Notes: generated from the letters alone by a model not told the origin. A stretch of DNA of 64,000 nucleotides from Saprospiraceae bacterium (GCA_026982695.1 JALSGS010000014.1:1-64000), one strand, 5' to 3'; positions 46,070 to 54,952 are shown, counted from the stretch's first letter. Program-made: numbers and translations.

Positions 46070-46705
46070 GCCATATAAAACGCCATACCCCACCTCCCCC
46101 ACATGACCCAATACCACCAACAAAATCCACAACCCAAGATACTTCGGTCCATCACGTACCAGCCGATAACACGTAAAAGCCATTAGCCCCACAATGCCCC
46201 ACCCCAAAGCAATGAATAAATAGAAAGGCAACTGTTGGGAGATCGTAGGTCTGGGCTTCACCAACGGATGTAAACCGACCTGTAGGATCTTTGCGCCATT
46301 AGAAAAAGAAAAAGACACATAAGCCACACTGTCGATGCCTACTAACTCGAGCACGTAATTCACCAGTGTATCGGCTTGCTGGCCATGCGCCCAGTCTGTA
46401 CGACGCACTACCCGTTTTTCCCAAAAAGCCGTAGCCATATGCGATAGCTGCCCCAGCTGGCGACGCAGCCGAGCTTCCATATCAGAGAACGATACTTGTA
46501 AGCTAACCCGATCTGCAGGCTCTGCTACCAGCCGATCGTCTAACAAGGCCATGGCCAACTCGTACTCATGTGCCCATACCAAGCGAACAAAAGAGGCAGC
46601 CACTTGCCGGTAATGTTCCTGCTCAGAAGCTGTGTGGCAGGATCCCACTAATAACAACGCCCACCCCAAAAACCATCCTCGCACATGGATATTTTCCGGC
46701 ATCAC
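46055..46705 (-). CDS. Putative lipoprotein with C-terminal membrane helices, probably frameshifted
   Basis: The frame has 216 residues. The N-terminus has a lipobox (WALLLVGSC, Cys23). A helical soluble domain (YRQVAASFVRLVWAHEYELAMALLDDRL ... DMEARLRRQLGQL) and a strand region (TLVNYVLELVGIDSVAYVSFSF) follow, then TM helices QLPFYLFIALGWGIVGLMAF and YLGLWILLVVLGHVGEVGYG. It stops at GMCT just after the second helix, while coding-like sequence continues in another frame to 45877. No family is recognised. It lies 37 bp after the nuclease-like gene in the same direction. Confidence 0.65.
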   Translation of the reverse strand: MMPENIHVRGWFLGWALLLVGSCHTASEQEHYRQVAASFVRLVWAHEYELAMALLDDRLVAEPADRVSLQVSFSDMEARLRRQLGQLSHMATAFWEKRVVRRTDWAHGQQADTLVNYVLELVGIDSVAYVSFSFSNGAKILQVGLHPLVKPRPTISQQLPFYLFIALGWGIVGLMAFTCYRLVRDGPKYLGLWILLVVLGHVGEVGYGVLYGGMCT

Positions 46706-46742
46706 GCAAGTATGTATTCAAGAAATAAAAAATCCTAATTCC

Positions 46743-47420
46743 CTACCCCAACTGCCGCAACAGCTGCTTAGCTCGTGCATACTGAGCTAAGACTCGATTG
46801 CCCCACCACCGCTGGCGCTTAGGCTTACACTGCACCTTCACCCGCCTTTTTCCACTTACCAGTAAGAGCCCTTGACCTTCTATCAGACACAAGCGCACCA
46901 GCGCCTGCCGATCCTCAGCCTTTAGTTGCTTGAACACGCGTTGTGGAATAGCTAACCACTGAAAGTTGCCCGGATAGCGTCCCAGCTGCTCCATCATGCG
47001 CGCACGCCGATGCCCAGGATTGCGCCACGTAATCAGTCCATACAGCATGCTACTCCCTATTAACACGTTGAGTGGCAGGAGCCAGGCCCACCCACTCTGT
47101 ACTTTGTACCAAAGGGTAAAGGCTCCCGTAAGCGCACAAACTACTACACCAGCCAATAGAGAATTGCGCAGCCACTGGCCCAAGTTAAAACGAGGCTGAA
47201 TAGCTGACTTTGTCAAATGAGACTTGGCCTCCATAGAAGCTACCTGCACCATCCCCGTCAGCCAGTGTCGCCATACAAGCAACCCATCAGCCCTATTGCC
47301 ACGAACCGTACGGACTTCTGCTACTGCCAGCACGCACCTGCCTTTTGCCCTTCGTTCATAGTACTTGCGTAAAAACTCAAGCGCATATTCTTGTATCTGC
47401 GCTTCCGTCAAAACAGCCAT
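46743..47420 (-). CDS. Membrane protein with PD-(D/E)XK nuclease-like N-terminal domain
   Basis: The protein has 225 residues. The start of the protein shows a restriction-endonuclease-like pattern: helix QIQEYALEFLRKYYERR, then VLAVAEVRTVRGNRADGLLVW and MVQVASMEAKSH, placing Asp45 and Glu64-x-Lys66 as in the PD-(D/E)XK core (compare NERD/Mrr-like proteins). Two TM helices (about 86-106 and 112-133) interrupt it, and a basic C-terminal part (KRRVKVQCKPKRQRWWGNR) follows. The helical insertion is unusual for a nuclease. Catalytic activity is inferred only from the motif. It is divergent from hemL and precedes the lipoprotein gene. Confidence 0.65.
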   Translation of the reverse strand: MAVLTEAQIQEYALEFLRKYYERRAKGRCVLAVAEVRTVRGNRADGLLVWRHWLTGMVQVASMEAKSHLTKSAIQPRFNLGQWLRNSLLAGVVVCALTGAFTLWYKVQSGWAWLLPLNVLIGSSMLYGLITWRNPGHRRARMMEQLGRYPGNFQWLAIPQRVFKQLKAEDRQALVRLCLIEGQGLLLVSGKRRVKVQCKPKRQRWWGNRVLAQYARAKQLLRQLG

Positions 47421-47598
47421 CTATATATATTTTTTACAAAATATATAAACATGCAACCAATTACCTAATCTCGTCGTCCTACGCAGCACCTGTATGCCCA
47501 TTCACGAATGGATTTTACGCACTGCTGACCGCCACTATCCCTCTAGCCCACTTGCTCATTTTACCTTTACAGGCCGAAGCTTACACCAAAATTGAAAA

Positions 47599-48930
47599 AT
47601 GAGCAAGCCTATGAAATACAATGATCGCATTTCCCGCCAACGCTCGGCCCAGCTTTTTGCGGAAGCCAAAAAGTATTTTCCAGGTGGCGTCAACTCACCT
47701 GTACGCGCATTCAAATCCGTGTCAGGGCCTCCGCTGTTCATCCGTCGGGGAGAAGGCTGCTATATGTGGGATGAAGATGGCAACCAATTGATCGACTTTT
47801 GCTGCTCCTGGGGGCCCCTAATTTTAGGGCACAACCACCCTGCAGTACGCCAGGCCATTACAGAAGCTGTTTCGACAGGCACTTCTTTCGGCACGCCCAC
47901 CCGCATGGGCAATATGTTGGGCAAGCTGATGATCGAACACAATCGATATTTGGAGATGGTGCGCTTTGTGAGCTCAGGTACTGAGGCTGTCATGTCGGCA
48001 ATTCGCTTGGCACGCGGATACACCGGCCGCAACAAAGTCGTGAAATTTGAAGGTTGCTACCACGGCCACGTAGACTCCTTGCTGGTCAAAGCAGGCTCTG
48101 GACTAGTCACTTTTGGCACCAGTAGCTCGGCTGGCGTGCCACAGAGTTTCACACGCGAGACCTTTGTGCTACCACTCGACGACGAGGCTGCCCTTGATGT
48201 CGTATTCGATCAGCACGGTTCAGACATTGCCTGCGTCATCATTGAGCCCATTCCCGCCAACAATGGCTTGCTACTCCAACGCCCCGAGTTCTTGAAGTAC
48301 TTGCGCCAAAAGACACGCACACATGGGGCCTTGCTCATTTTTGACGAAGTGATTTCAGGCTTTCGCGTCGGATTTGAAGGCGCCGCCGCATACTATCAAA
48401 TCGAACCCGACCTGCTAACTTATGGCAAAATTATAGGTGGCGGCATGCCCGTAGGCGCATATGGAGGCAAAGCAGAAATCATGCGCTATGTGGCTCCTGA
48501 AGGGCCCGTATACCAAGCAGGTACACTGTCGGCCAATCCCGTAACTATGGCTGCCGGCTACGCCACCCTCCAACAGTTACTCCAAACCGAGTTGTACGTT
48601 CAGCTCGAACAACGAACGCAGCAGCTCGTACAAGGCATACAAGCCCACGCTGACCAACGCGGATACGCTCTAACGATTCCACATATCGCATCTATTTTCT
48701 GGTTTAACTTTAGCAGGAAAACGATACGCCGGGCTGATCAAATTGATACCAGTAGTGTAGCGCGTTTCAAACACTTGCATCATGAGCTACTCCAACGAAG
48801 CATCTATCTTGGGCCATCAGCCTATGAGGTAGCTTTCCTGTCAGCAGCTCATACTCAAGACATACTTGACTACACCATTACGCAAATTTGCACTGCACTC
48901 GACCTCATATTTGACACTACACCAACGTGA
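47599..48930 (+). CDS. hemL: Glutamate-1-semialdehyde 2,1-aminomutase
   Basis: The protein has 443 residues and makes 5-aminolevulinate from glutamate-1-semialdehyde in the C5 pathway to haem. Motifs are FPGGVNSPVRAF, FVSSGTEAVMSAIRLARG, EGCYHGHVD, IFDEVISGFRVG and the PLP lysine Lys277 in LLTYGKIIGGGMPVGAYGG. Length and sequence fit HemL, not ornithine-type aminotransferases. The stop overlaps the GTG of the sensor kinase gene (GTGA at 48927-48930), so hemL and the two-component pair are probably co-transcribed. Confidence 0.96.
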   Translation: MSKPMKYNDRISRQRSAQLFAEAKKYFPGGVNSPVRAFKSVSGPPLFIRRGEGCYMWDEDGNQLIDFCCSWGPLILGHNHPAVRQAITEAVSTGTSFGTPTRMGNMLGKLMIEHNRYLEMVRFVSSGTEAVMSAIRLARGYTGRNKVVKFEGCYHGHVDSLLVKAGSGLVTFGTSSSAGVPQSFTRETFVLPLDDEAALDVVFDQHGSDIACVIIEPIPANNGLLLQRPEFLKYLRQKTRTHGALLIFDEVISGFRVGFEGAAAYYQIEPDLLTYGKIIGGGMPVGAYGGKAEIMRYVAPEGPVYQAGTLSANPVTMAAGYATLQQLLQTELYVQLEQRTQQLVQGIQAHADQRGYALTIPHIASIFWFNFSRKTIRRADQIDTSSVARFKHLHHELLQRSIYLGPSAYEVAFLSAAHTQDILDYTITQICTALDLIFDTTPT

Positions 48931-49976
48931 ACATAAAAGGATATAACCGCTTGCGCATCCTCTCTTGGATAGTCATTGCCTACCTGCTGTTAGCACTGGG
49001 GTGGTGGTCCGTTTTGCTCTTTATCAAAAACCGCGACGCCTTCTTGGCCAAAAGCCAGTTGCTCAAGATTGGCATGATTGCCAAAGGGCAAATCCATAAT
49101 GATGAGGCCTTTTTAGCTACCGCCGAGTATCAAGAGCTGAAAAGGTGGTATCGGCACCAAGAACTCATGATCTTTGGCGAAGCGCTCTTCTTCATGGTTA
49201 GCCTTATCTTGGGCATCTGGCTCATCAACAAAGGCTACAACGATGTGTTGCGCGCCTCGCGCCAACAGCGCAACTTCCTCTTAAGCATCACACACGAGCT
49301 CAAATCACCGTTGGCCAGCATTCGTCTCGTATTGGAAACACTCGAACGACGCACCCTGCCCCCACCTCGTCGCAAAACACTTATCGAACGCGCCCTATCG
49401 GAAACCGAGCGCCTCGACGAATTAGTCAACAACCTATTGCTGTCCGCACGCCTCGACGCATCATGGCAGCCTGTATTCGAAACTTGTAACTTGCTAGAAA
49501 AAGCCCAGAAATTGCTGAACCAATACCAAGCTCGCTTTGCACAAATACAATTTCAACTGCACGCAAGCCCTGCCCTACCACCAATCCAAGCCGATTGCCA
49601 AGCCTTGGAAATGGCTTTGCGCAATCTATTGGAAAATGCCACTAAATATGCTCCCCAGTCCAAGCAAATTGAGCTCAGCCTTGCACTTAAGGAGACAGAA
49701 AAGACGTTGGTAATAAGCCTCAGCGACCAAGGGCCCGGAATTCCCGATTGGGAAAAAAAGCGCATCTTCGATAAGTTCTATCGCGTAGGTAATGAAGAAA
49801 CGCGTACGACCAAAGGCACTGGACTGGGGCTGTACATTGTCAGGCAAATCGTGCACGCACATGGTGGCCAAATCGATGTAATGGACAACTATCCATCCGG
49901 CGCGCGGTTTGTCATTAAGATACCCATCCATCCGACTGACAAAAAAACTAAAAACAATGCGCATTCTATTGGTTGA
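48927..49976 (+). CDS. Sensor histidine kinase
   Basis: The protein has 349 residues; the GTG start overlaps the hemL stop. Two TM helices (about 10-33 and 82-101) flank a short periplasmic segment of ~45 residues. HisKA has His123 in LLSITHELKSPLASI. The ATPase domain has NLLENATKYA, SDQGPGIP, FDKFYRVG and GTGLGLYIVRQI. The small sensor domain gives no clue to the signal. Its 3' end overlaps the response regulator start by 20 bp, fixing the pair as a two-component system. Confidence 0.95.
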   Translation: MNIKGYNRLRILSWIVIAYLLLALGWWSVLLFIKNRDAFLAKSQLLKIGMIAKGQIHNDEAFLATAEYQELKRWYRHQELMIFGEALFFMVSLILGIWLINKGYNDVLRASRQQRNFLLSITHELKSPLASIRLVLETLERRTLPPPRRKTLIERALSETERLDELVNNLLLSARLDASWQPVFETCNLLEKAQKLLNQYQARFAQIQFQLHASPALPPIQADCQALEMALRNLLENATKYAPQSKQIELSLALKETEKTLVISLSDQGPGIPDWEKKRIFDKFYRVGNEETRTTKGTGLGLYIVRQIVHAHGGQIDVMDNYPSGARFVIKIPIHPTDKKTKNNAHSIG

Positions 49977-50679
49977 AGACGAAGAAGGCATTCGAGATCT
50001 GGTGCAACTCAATCTCGAAGAAGAAGGTTATGAAGTAGTCACCGCAAAAGATGGCAAGAAAGCCATCGAACTGTATCAAGGTCAACACTTCGACCTCATC
50101 ATCCTTGACATCATGTTGCCCGAGCTCGACGGGCTACAAGTATGCGAACAAATCAGGCTACACAATGCCCACGTTCCTATTCTCATGCTCACTGCACGCA
50201 ATACCGCCACCGATCGCATCACGGGATTGCGCCGCGGCGCCGATGACTACCTGACTAAGCCCTTCCACCTCGAAGAGCTATTACTTCGAATAAAAAAACT
50301 GCTACAACGAACCACTCAAAACCCCAAGCTCAACACCAACCAATTTTCCTTTGGAAAAAATCGCGTCAATTTCAGCACCTACGAAGCTTGGGGGAATCCC
50401 GGCAAATTCACTTTGACGAAAAAAGAAGCGCTATTGCTCAAACTGCTCATAGAGCGACGCAACGAGGTCGTCTCCCGACAACAGATCCTACAATCCGTAT
50501 GGGGCTATGATGTGTTTCCCACTACCCGTACAATCGACAATTTCATTCTCTCGTTTCGAAAGTATTTCGAAAAAGATCCGCGAAAGCCCAAATACTTCCA
50601 ATCTGTACGTGGTGTGGGCTATAAGTTCACCTATGATGAAAAGGCAGAGAACCCAACTGCCGATCAACCCAAAAAATAA
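49957..50679 (+). CDS. OmpR/PhoB-family response regulator
   Basis: The protein has 240 residues and starts at MRILLVEDEEGIRDLV (49957), inside the kinase gene's end. The receiver phospho-acceptor is Asp51 (FDLIILDIMLPELDG), with the Thr and Lys in LMLTARN and YLTKPFH. The winged-helix DNA-binding domain has LTKKEALLLKLL and VWGYDVFPTTRTIDNFILSFRKYFEKD and ends VRGVGYKF. It is the cognate regulator of the overlapping kinase. Target genes are unknown. Confidence 0.96.
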   Translation: MRILLVEDEEGIRDLVQLNLEEEGYEVVTAKDGKKAIELYQGQHFDLIILDIMLPELDGLQVCEQIRLHNAHVPILMLTARNTATDRITGLRRGADDYLTKPFHLEELLLRIKKLLQRTTQNPKLNTNQFSFGKNRVNFSTYEAWGNPGKFTLTKKEALLLKLLIERRNEVVSRQQILQSVWGYDVFPTTRTIDNFILSFRKYFEKDPRKPKYFQSVRGVGYKFTYDEKAENPTADQPKK

Positions 50680-50683
50680 AAAA

Positions 50684-50701
50684 CCCGCGATCGCTCGCGG
50701 G
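50684..50701 (-). terminator. Terminator hairpin, U-tract on the minus strand
   Basis: CCCGCGA TCGC TCGCGGG forms a 7-bp GC-rich stem and tetraloop 5 bp after the regulator stop. On the minus strand it runs into TTTTTTATTTTTT, so it is a full intrinsic terminator for the convergent mqnD transcript and may also stop the plus-strand operon. Confidence 0.8.
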
Positions 50702-50853
50702 CCCGTGAAAAACGAATCTTACAAAACTTACACACTCACAGCATGTACAATAAACATGCCAAAACATTAAAATAAAAACACATTCATACAAATATCACTT
50801 TCAACAGGGTAAACCCTTTCGCTTCTCTTTCAGTTGGAACGCTACTATTTCCG

Positions 50854-51690
50854 CTAAGCTTCATTTAAGAAAAGTGCTCCCTCAAAAGGTGGCACTACCT
50901 TCCACTCCCATGCCTTCTCGAACAAGTGCTTCACAGCAGCTCTCCCTTTAGCACCCAACGAGCACGTGTAGTCATTGACGTACAATCCAATATGCTGGCG
51001 CATGACTCGCTCATCCATTTCTTGTGCATGAACGCGCACAAACTCCATAGGGCCTTGCGGATGAGCAAGAGCCCATTCCACGCTCCGGCGCAAGACGCGC
51101 TCCAACTTTTGTTGCACAGCCAAGGGCAAATCTCTACGCACCACGATGCCCCCTAAGGGAATGGGCAATCCTGTGCGCGCTTCCCAAAGTTCACCCAAGT
51201 CTGCCACCTTGTACAAGCCCTTTTGCGCATAAGTAAAGCGATTCTCGTGAATGATCAGACCGAAGTCCACTACGCCTTCACGCACTGCCTGCTCGATTTC
51301 ACTGAAAAGACAGCAGATTCTATTTTTGGAAGCTGGCAAAGCCATACTGAGCAAGAAATTGGCGGTAGTGAAACGGCCAGGAATGGCGATGGGCCGATCT
51401 CCCACATTTTCTAGCCCACAGGCATCGCGACTAATCAGCAGCGGGCCACAATTATTGCCCAAAGCACTTCCCGTATCCAAGAGCACATAACGATCTAAGC
51501 AATATGCCCAAGCGTGAAAACTGAGTTTAGTCATTAACAGCTTGCCCTCGAAAGCCCATTGGTTGAGTACTTCTACATCTGCCATATGTACCTCAAAGGT
51601 CAACCCCTCTGTATCTATTTTGCCATGTACCATGGCATCAAAAATGAAGGTATCGTTAGGGCAAGGGCTAAATCCGATCGATATTTTCAT
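50854..51690 (-). CDS. mqnD: 1,4-dihydroxy-6-naphthoate synthase (futalosine pathway)
   Basis: The protein has 278 residues starting at MKISIGFSPCPNDTFIFDAM (51690). The GFSPCPNDTFIF N-terminus, DVEVLNQWAF, TKLSFHAWAY, GPLLISRD, FGLIIHENRFTY and LPIPLGGIVVRRDL are MqnD hallmarks of the periplasmic-binding-protein-like fold. MqnD converts cyclic dehypoxanthinyl futalosine to dihydroxynaphthoate, so menaquinone is made by the futalosine route. Other mqn genes are not in the window. It diverges from the RluA-type gene with a 78-bp gap. Confidence 0.94.
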   Translation of the reverse strand: MKISIGFSPCPNDTFIFDAMVHGKIDTEGLTFEVHMADVEVLNQWAFEGKLLMTKLSFHAWAYCLDRYVLLDTGSALGNNCGPLLISRDACGLENVGDRPIAIPGRFTTANFLLSMALPASKNRICCLFSEIEQAVREGVVDFGLIIHENRFTYAQKGLYKVADLGELWEARTGLPIPLGGIVVRRDLPLAVQQKLERVLRRSVEWALAHPQGPMEFVRVHAQEMDERVMRQHIGLYVNDYTCSLGAKGRAAVKHLFEKAWEWKVVPPFEGALFLNEA

Positions 51691-51768
51691 AGCTTTGCAA
51701 GCTGATTTAAAATGCCTTGCACCAAACATTTTGGCACAAAAAGATCTACCCCTATGGGCAGTGCAAAT

Positions 51769-52458
51769 ATGGAATCTTTACCCGAAGTGCTCTACGAAGA
51801 CAACCACCTGCTCATAGTCAATAAACCGGCAGGTTGGTTAGTACAAGGCGATGAATCGGGCGATCTCAGCCTGGTAGATTGGGCTAAACAATACATCAAG
51901 CACAAGTACCAAAAGCCAGGCGATGTGTTTCTCGGCTTGGTGCACCGACTCGACCGCCCTGTAAGTGGCGTAGTCGTACTCACCCGTACTAGCAAAGCAC
52001 TGAGCCGCATGAACAGGCTATTTCAAGAAAGAAAAGTGGAAAAGATCTATTGGGCTTTAGTCCGCACTGCTCCCGACCCCTTAAGCGGCCGCCTGATACA
52101 CTACATCAAAAAAGACCCCCGAAAAAACCGGAGTCACGCTTGGGACCGTCCCCGGCATCCTGAAGCTAAAAAAGCCGAATTGAACTATAGGCTCAAATCG
52201 CGCATAGGGCAACACTATCTACTGGAAATCAAGCCACTCACAGGGCGTCCTCATCAAATCCGAGCGCAGCTGGCTAAAATGGGGTGGCCCATTCACGGAG
52301 ACGTAAAGTACGGATCTGCACAGCCCAACCCGCAGGGTACCATCCACTTGCATTGCAGAGCACTCTCCTTCACGCATCCGGTGCGCAAAGAGCCATTGAC
52401 ATGCTTGGCCCCACTACCCACCGATCCATTGTGGGACCTCTTCAAAAATGAAGAATGA
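51769..52458 (+). CDS. RluA-family pseudouridine synthase
   Basis: The protein has 229 residues from MESLPEVLYEDNHLLIVNKPAG; an ATG at 51754 is a possible alternative. The catalytic block is GLVHRLDRPVSGVVVLTRT (Asp in HRLDR). KIYWALV, IKPLTGRPHQIRAQL and IHGDVKYG complete the RluA fold. No S4 domain is present. It modifies uridines in rRNA or tRNA; the target position cannot be told. It converges with the CBS gene, with 5 bp between stops. Confidence 0.92.
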   Translation: MESLPEVLYEDNHLLIVNKPAGWLVQGDESGDLSLVDWAKQYIKHKYQKPGDVFLGLVHRLDRPVSGVVVLTRTSKALSRMNRLFQERKVEKIYWALVRTAPDPLSGRLIHYIKKDPRKNRSHAWDRPRHPEAKKAELNYRLKSRIGQHYLLEIKPLTGRPHQIRAQLAKMGWPIHGDVKYGSAQPNPQGTIHLHCRALSFTHPVRKEPLTCLAPLPTDPLWDLFKNEE

Positions 52459-52463
52459 GTAGA

Positions 52464-52901
52464 CTATTTGGGCCTAAACTCAAATGATTGGGCAAACTCA
52501 TCGTTGGGGTATTCCTTGTAGTACAAATACTTCAACACATCATGAGTAGTCACTAAGCCGACCAGCTCGCCTTCATCGTTGACAATGGGAATGCCATGAA
52601 ACAAATGGCGCAAAAAGATGAGTGCAGCTGCTCCCACCAGCTCATTGGGCTGCAATGTGACCACCTTGCGCGTCATCACGTCGGCTACGCGAATGCGGCT
52701 GTAATCATCTACAGCGGCTTGATTCTTGAGCAAATCCCAAGAAGTGACAATGCCAACCAGCTTTTTGTTGCTACCCTCTACTACCGGTAAATGGTGAAAA
52801 TGGCGCTCGAAAAGCAGCTCGCGTACATCTTGCAAAGTATCAGTAGGGCTAACAGTGACCACATTAATGGTCATAATGGAGGAGATGCGTTCATTCATCA
52901 T
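52464..52901 (-). CDS. CBS-pair domain protein
   Basis: The protein has 145 residues, consisting of two CBS motifs only: ISSIMTINVVTVSPTDTLQDVRELL with HHLPVVEG..KLVGIVTSWDLL, and VADVMTRKVVTLQPNELVGAAALIF with HGIPIVNDEGELVGLVTTHDVL. Such stand-alone pairs bind adenine nucleotides and act as energy-status sensors. The partner is unknown. The promoter region is shared with ald on the other strand. Confidence 0.9.
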   Translation of the reverse strand: MMNERISSIMTINVVTVSPTDTLQDVRELLFERHFHHLPVVEGSNKKLVGIVTSWDLLKNQAAVDDYSRIRVADVMTRKVVTLQPNELVGAAALIFLRHLFHGIPIVNDEGELVGLVTTHDVLKYLYYKEYPNDEFAQSFEFRPK

Positions 52902-53092
52902 AAGCCACGTATTTTACTCAAGTATGTCATGCGATTCACTTCCTGAAAAGTACTCATTTTTACAAAAAAATAAAAGCACTATGCCCTATACGCTTATCAC
53001 ATGTTACCCAAAATGGATCATTGAGATTAATCATGGCCAATTATCTTTACGCCGTTTTTTACAACCCGTCCTGATCAAGTAAAACTCGCAAC

Positions 53093-54208
53093 ATGGTTAT
53101 TGGTGTACCCAAAGAAATCAAGCCCAACGAGAATCGCGTAGCCCTCACCCCTGCTGGTGCACTGGAACTCACCAAAAGAGGCCACAAAGTCTATGTACAA
53201 ACACGTGCAGGCATAGGCAGTGGATTCAAAGATGAAGCCTACGAAGCACATGGCGCTGAAATACTCCCTACCCTCGAAGAAGTATATGATGTATCCGAAA
53301 TGGTTATCAAAGTCAAAGAACCCATTGAACCCGAATACGAGCTCGTCAAAGAAGACCAACTCATCTTCACCTACTTTCACTTCGCTAGCTACGAACCTCT
53401 TACTCAGGCCATGATCGAGCGCAAAGCCATCTGCTTGGCCTACGAAACCGTAGAGCTGGCAGACAAAAGCCTTCCCCTACTGGTGCCCATGTCTGAAGTA
53501 GCAGGCCGAATGGCCATCCAGGAAGGTGCCAAGTATTTGGAAAAACCCATGGGAGGTCGCGGCATTTTGTTAGGTGGTGTGCCAGGGGTTCCTCCAGCTA
53601 AAGTGCTCATATTGGGAGGTGGCGTAGTAGGTACACAAGCAGCCAAAATGGCTGCCGGGCTGGGTGCGCATGTCACGATACTCGACATTAACCTGTCTCG
53701 CCTGCGATATCTGGCTGACATCATGCCAGCCAATGTACAAACTGTATTCTCTAACGAATACAACATCCGACGACTCATCACTAATCACGACCTTATCATT
53801 GGTGCAGTACTCATTCCAGGTGCCAAGGCGCCCAAGCTCATCACCCGAGATATGCTTAAAGAGATGCAACCCGGCACAGTACTGGTCGATGTAGCGGTGG
53901 ATCAAGGTGGCTGCATCGAGACGTGCAAACCCACCACTCATGCCAATCCCATCTTCGTCATCGACGACATTGTTCATTACTGTGTAGCCAATATGCCTGG
54001 TGCAGTACCCTATACCTCTACTATCGCACTAACCAACGCCACACAACCCTATGCCGTAAAACTAGCTGATTCTGGCTGGCAAGAAGCTTGCCGACAAGAC
54101 GCTGCCTTGCGCAAAGGACTCAACGTAGTCCATGGAAAAGTAGTGCATCCGGCTGTAGCAGAAGCCTTCAGTTTGCCCCACGTCCCCGTCGAAGATGTAC
54201 TAAATTGA
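53093..54208 (+). CDS. ald: Alanine dehydrogenase
   Basis: The protein has 371 residues, the usual length, and catalyses NAD-dependent oxidative deamination of L-alanine to pyruvate. It begins MVIGVPKEIKPNENRVALTP. Substrate-binding Lys75 and catalytic His96 (FTYFHFAS) are in place. The NAD-binding loop is VLILGGGVVGTQAAKMA, and VLVDVAVDQGGCIET supplies the conserved Asp. A strong terminator follows 36 bp after the stop, so it is a single-gene unit. Confidence 0.97.
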   Translation: MVIGVPKEIKPNENRVALTPAGALELTKRGHKVYVQTRAGIGSGFKDEAYEAHGAEILPTLEEVYDVSEMVIKVKEPIEPEYELVKEDQLIFTYFHFASYEPLTQAMIERKAICLAYETVELADKSLPLLVPMSEVAGRMAIQEGAKYLEKPMGGRGILLGGVPGVPPAKVLILGGGVVGTQAAKMAAGLGAHVTILDINLSRLRYLADIMPANVQTVFSNEYNIRRLITNHDLIIGAVLIPGAKAPKLITRDMLKEMQPGTVLVDVAVDQGGCIETCKPTTHANPIFVIDDIVHYCVANMPGAVPYTSTIALTNATQPYAVKLADSGWQEACRQDAALRKGLNVVHGKVVHPAVAEAFSLPHVPVEDVLN

Positions 54209-54243
54209 TCATTTTTTGGTTTTTAGATCACTATATATATCAA

Positions 54244-54282
54244 AAGCCCATCATGCGCCGTTCATAATGGGCTTATTTTTTT
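54244..54282 (+). terminator. Rho-independent terminator of ald
   Basis: AAGCCCAT (54244-54251) pairs with ATGGGCTT (54267-54274), followed by ATTTTTTT. Confidence 0.92.
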
Positions 54283-54543
54283 AGGAGAAAGAGCGTTTGT
54301 TTTTATTTTTTTTCACAAAAATACAATGAATAAAAAATCAACACACTGTAAAACAGCACATTAAGTACATATTGACTTAAAAAAAATATTAAAACACCAA
54401 TACAATGTCCTTGTACACCCTAAGCATTCAGTAGATATTTGCAATGTGAATGATAGGCAAAGAGGCGACTGGAAAAGAGCCGATCAAAAGGATCAGCTAT
54501 CGGTTTTGAAAATGTTCATGGGATTATAATTTGTTAATAGGAC

Positions 54544-54582
54544 GCCGTCTCGCTTTATCCCTCTTGCGGGACGGCTTCTTTT
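54544..54582 (+). terminator. Array terminator 1
   Basis: GCCGTCTCGC (54544-54553) pairs with GCGGGACGGC (54566-54575), followed by TTCTTTT. It begins 9 bp after box 1. Confidence 0.88.
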
Positions 54583-54637
54583 GACAAAATCCCCATCAGC
54601 GTTGACATATGTTCATGGGATTATAATTTGTTGGTAG

Positions 54638-54669
54638 GAAGGGCCCCACGTCGGGGCCGCCCTTCTTTT
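54638..54669 (+). terminator. Array terminator 2
   Basis: GAAGGGC (54638-54644) pairs with GCCCTTC (54659-54665), with an inner CCC/GGG stem, followed by TTTT. It begins 6 bp after box 2. Confidence 0.85.
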
Positions 54670-54883
54670 ACAACAACACCCATGAGTTCAAAATAAAAAG
54701 GCCAGCAAAAGCCGGCCGAAAATGCACATGGGATTAAATAATTTGCCTTGGAATCAGTTCATGGGATTTTATTGAATTAGACAAAAGCAAATGTAAAGCA
54801 CATTATCCCTTATTTGCAAATCTGTGCCTCACTTTTTGAAAAAAGATTTTCGTTTTTGGATATGTTCAAGGGATTTACAAGGG

Positions 54884-54909
54884 AGCCGCACAAAGGTGCG
54901 GCTTTTTTT
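54884..54909 (+). terminator. Array terminator 3
   Basis: AGCCGCAC (54884-54891), loop AAAG, GTGCGGCT (54896-54903), followed by a T-run. It begins 9 bp after the CAAGGGATT core. Confidence 0.92.
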
Positions 54910-54952
54910 GTTCCCCCAAATCGAGAAGGACCACTCCCCTACCCACTCAAAT

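Larger units (their letters stand above)
54283..54952 (+). repeat. Non-coding array of promoter-like boxes alternating with hairpins
   Basis: No protein-like frame occurs. The core CATGGGATT (or CAAGGGATT) recurs at 54517, 54614, 54727, 54760 and 54867. In the first two copies it sits in the longer identical block CATGGGATTATAATTTG preceded by TGTT and followed by TT, 97 bp apart; copy three reads CATGGGATTAAATAATTTG. Each full box contains TATAAT/TAATTTG, like a -10/-7 element, with TTTG or TTGAC upstream. Boxes 1, 2 and 5 are followed at once by an intrinsic terminator whose stem sequence differs each time. A terminator-like hairpin (54480-54503, then TTTT) also precedes box 1. Tandem very short transcripts or a multi-operator region are possible readings. 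Confidence 0.6.

Noticed and set aside
54513-54875. CATGGGATT boxes as a CRISPR array
   Set aside because: Spacing is irregular (97, 113, 33 and 107 bp), only two copies are identical over more than 15 bp, the intervals contain terminators and no cas gene is present.
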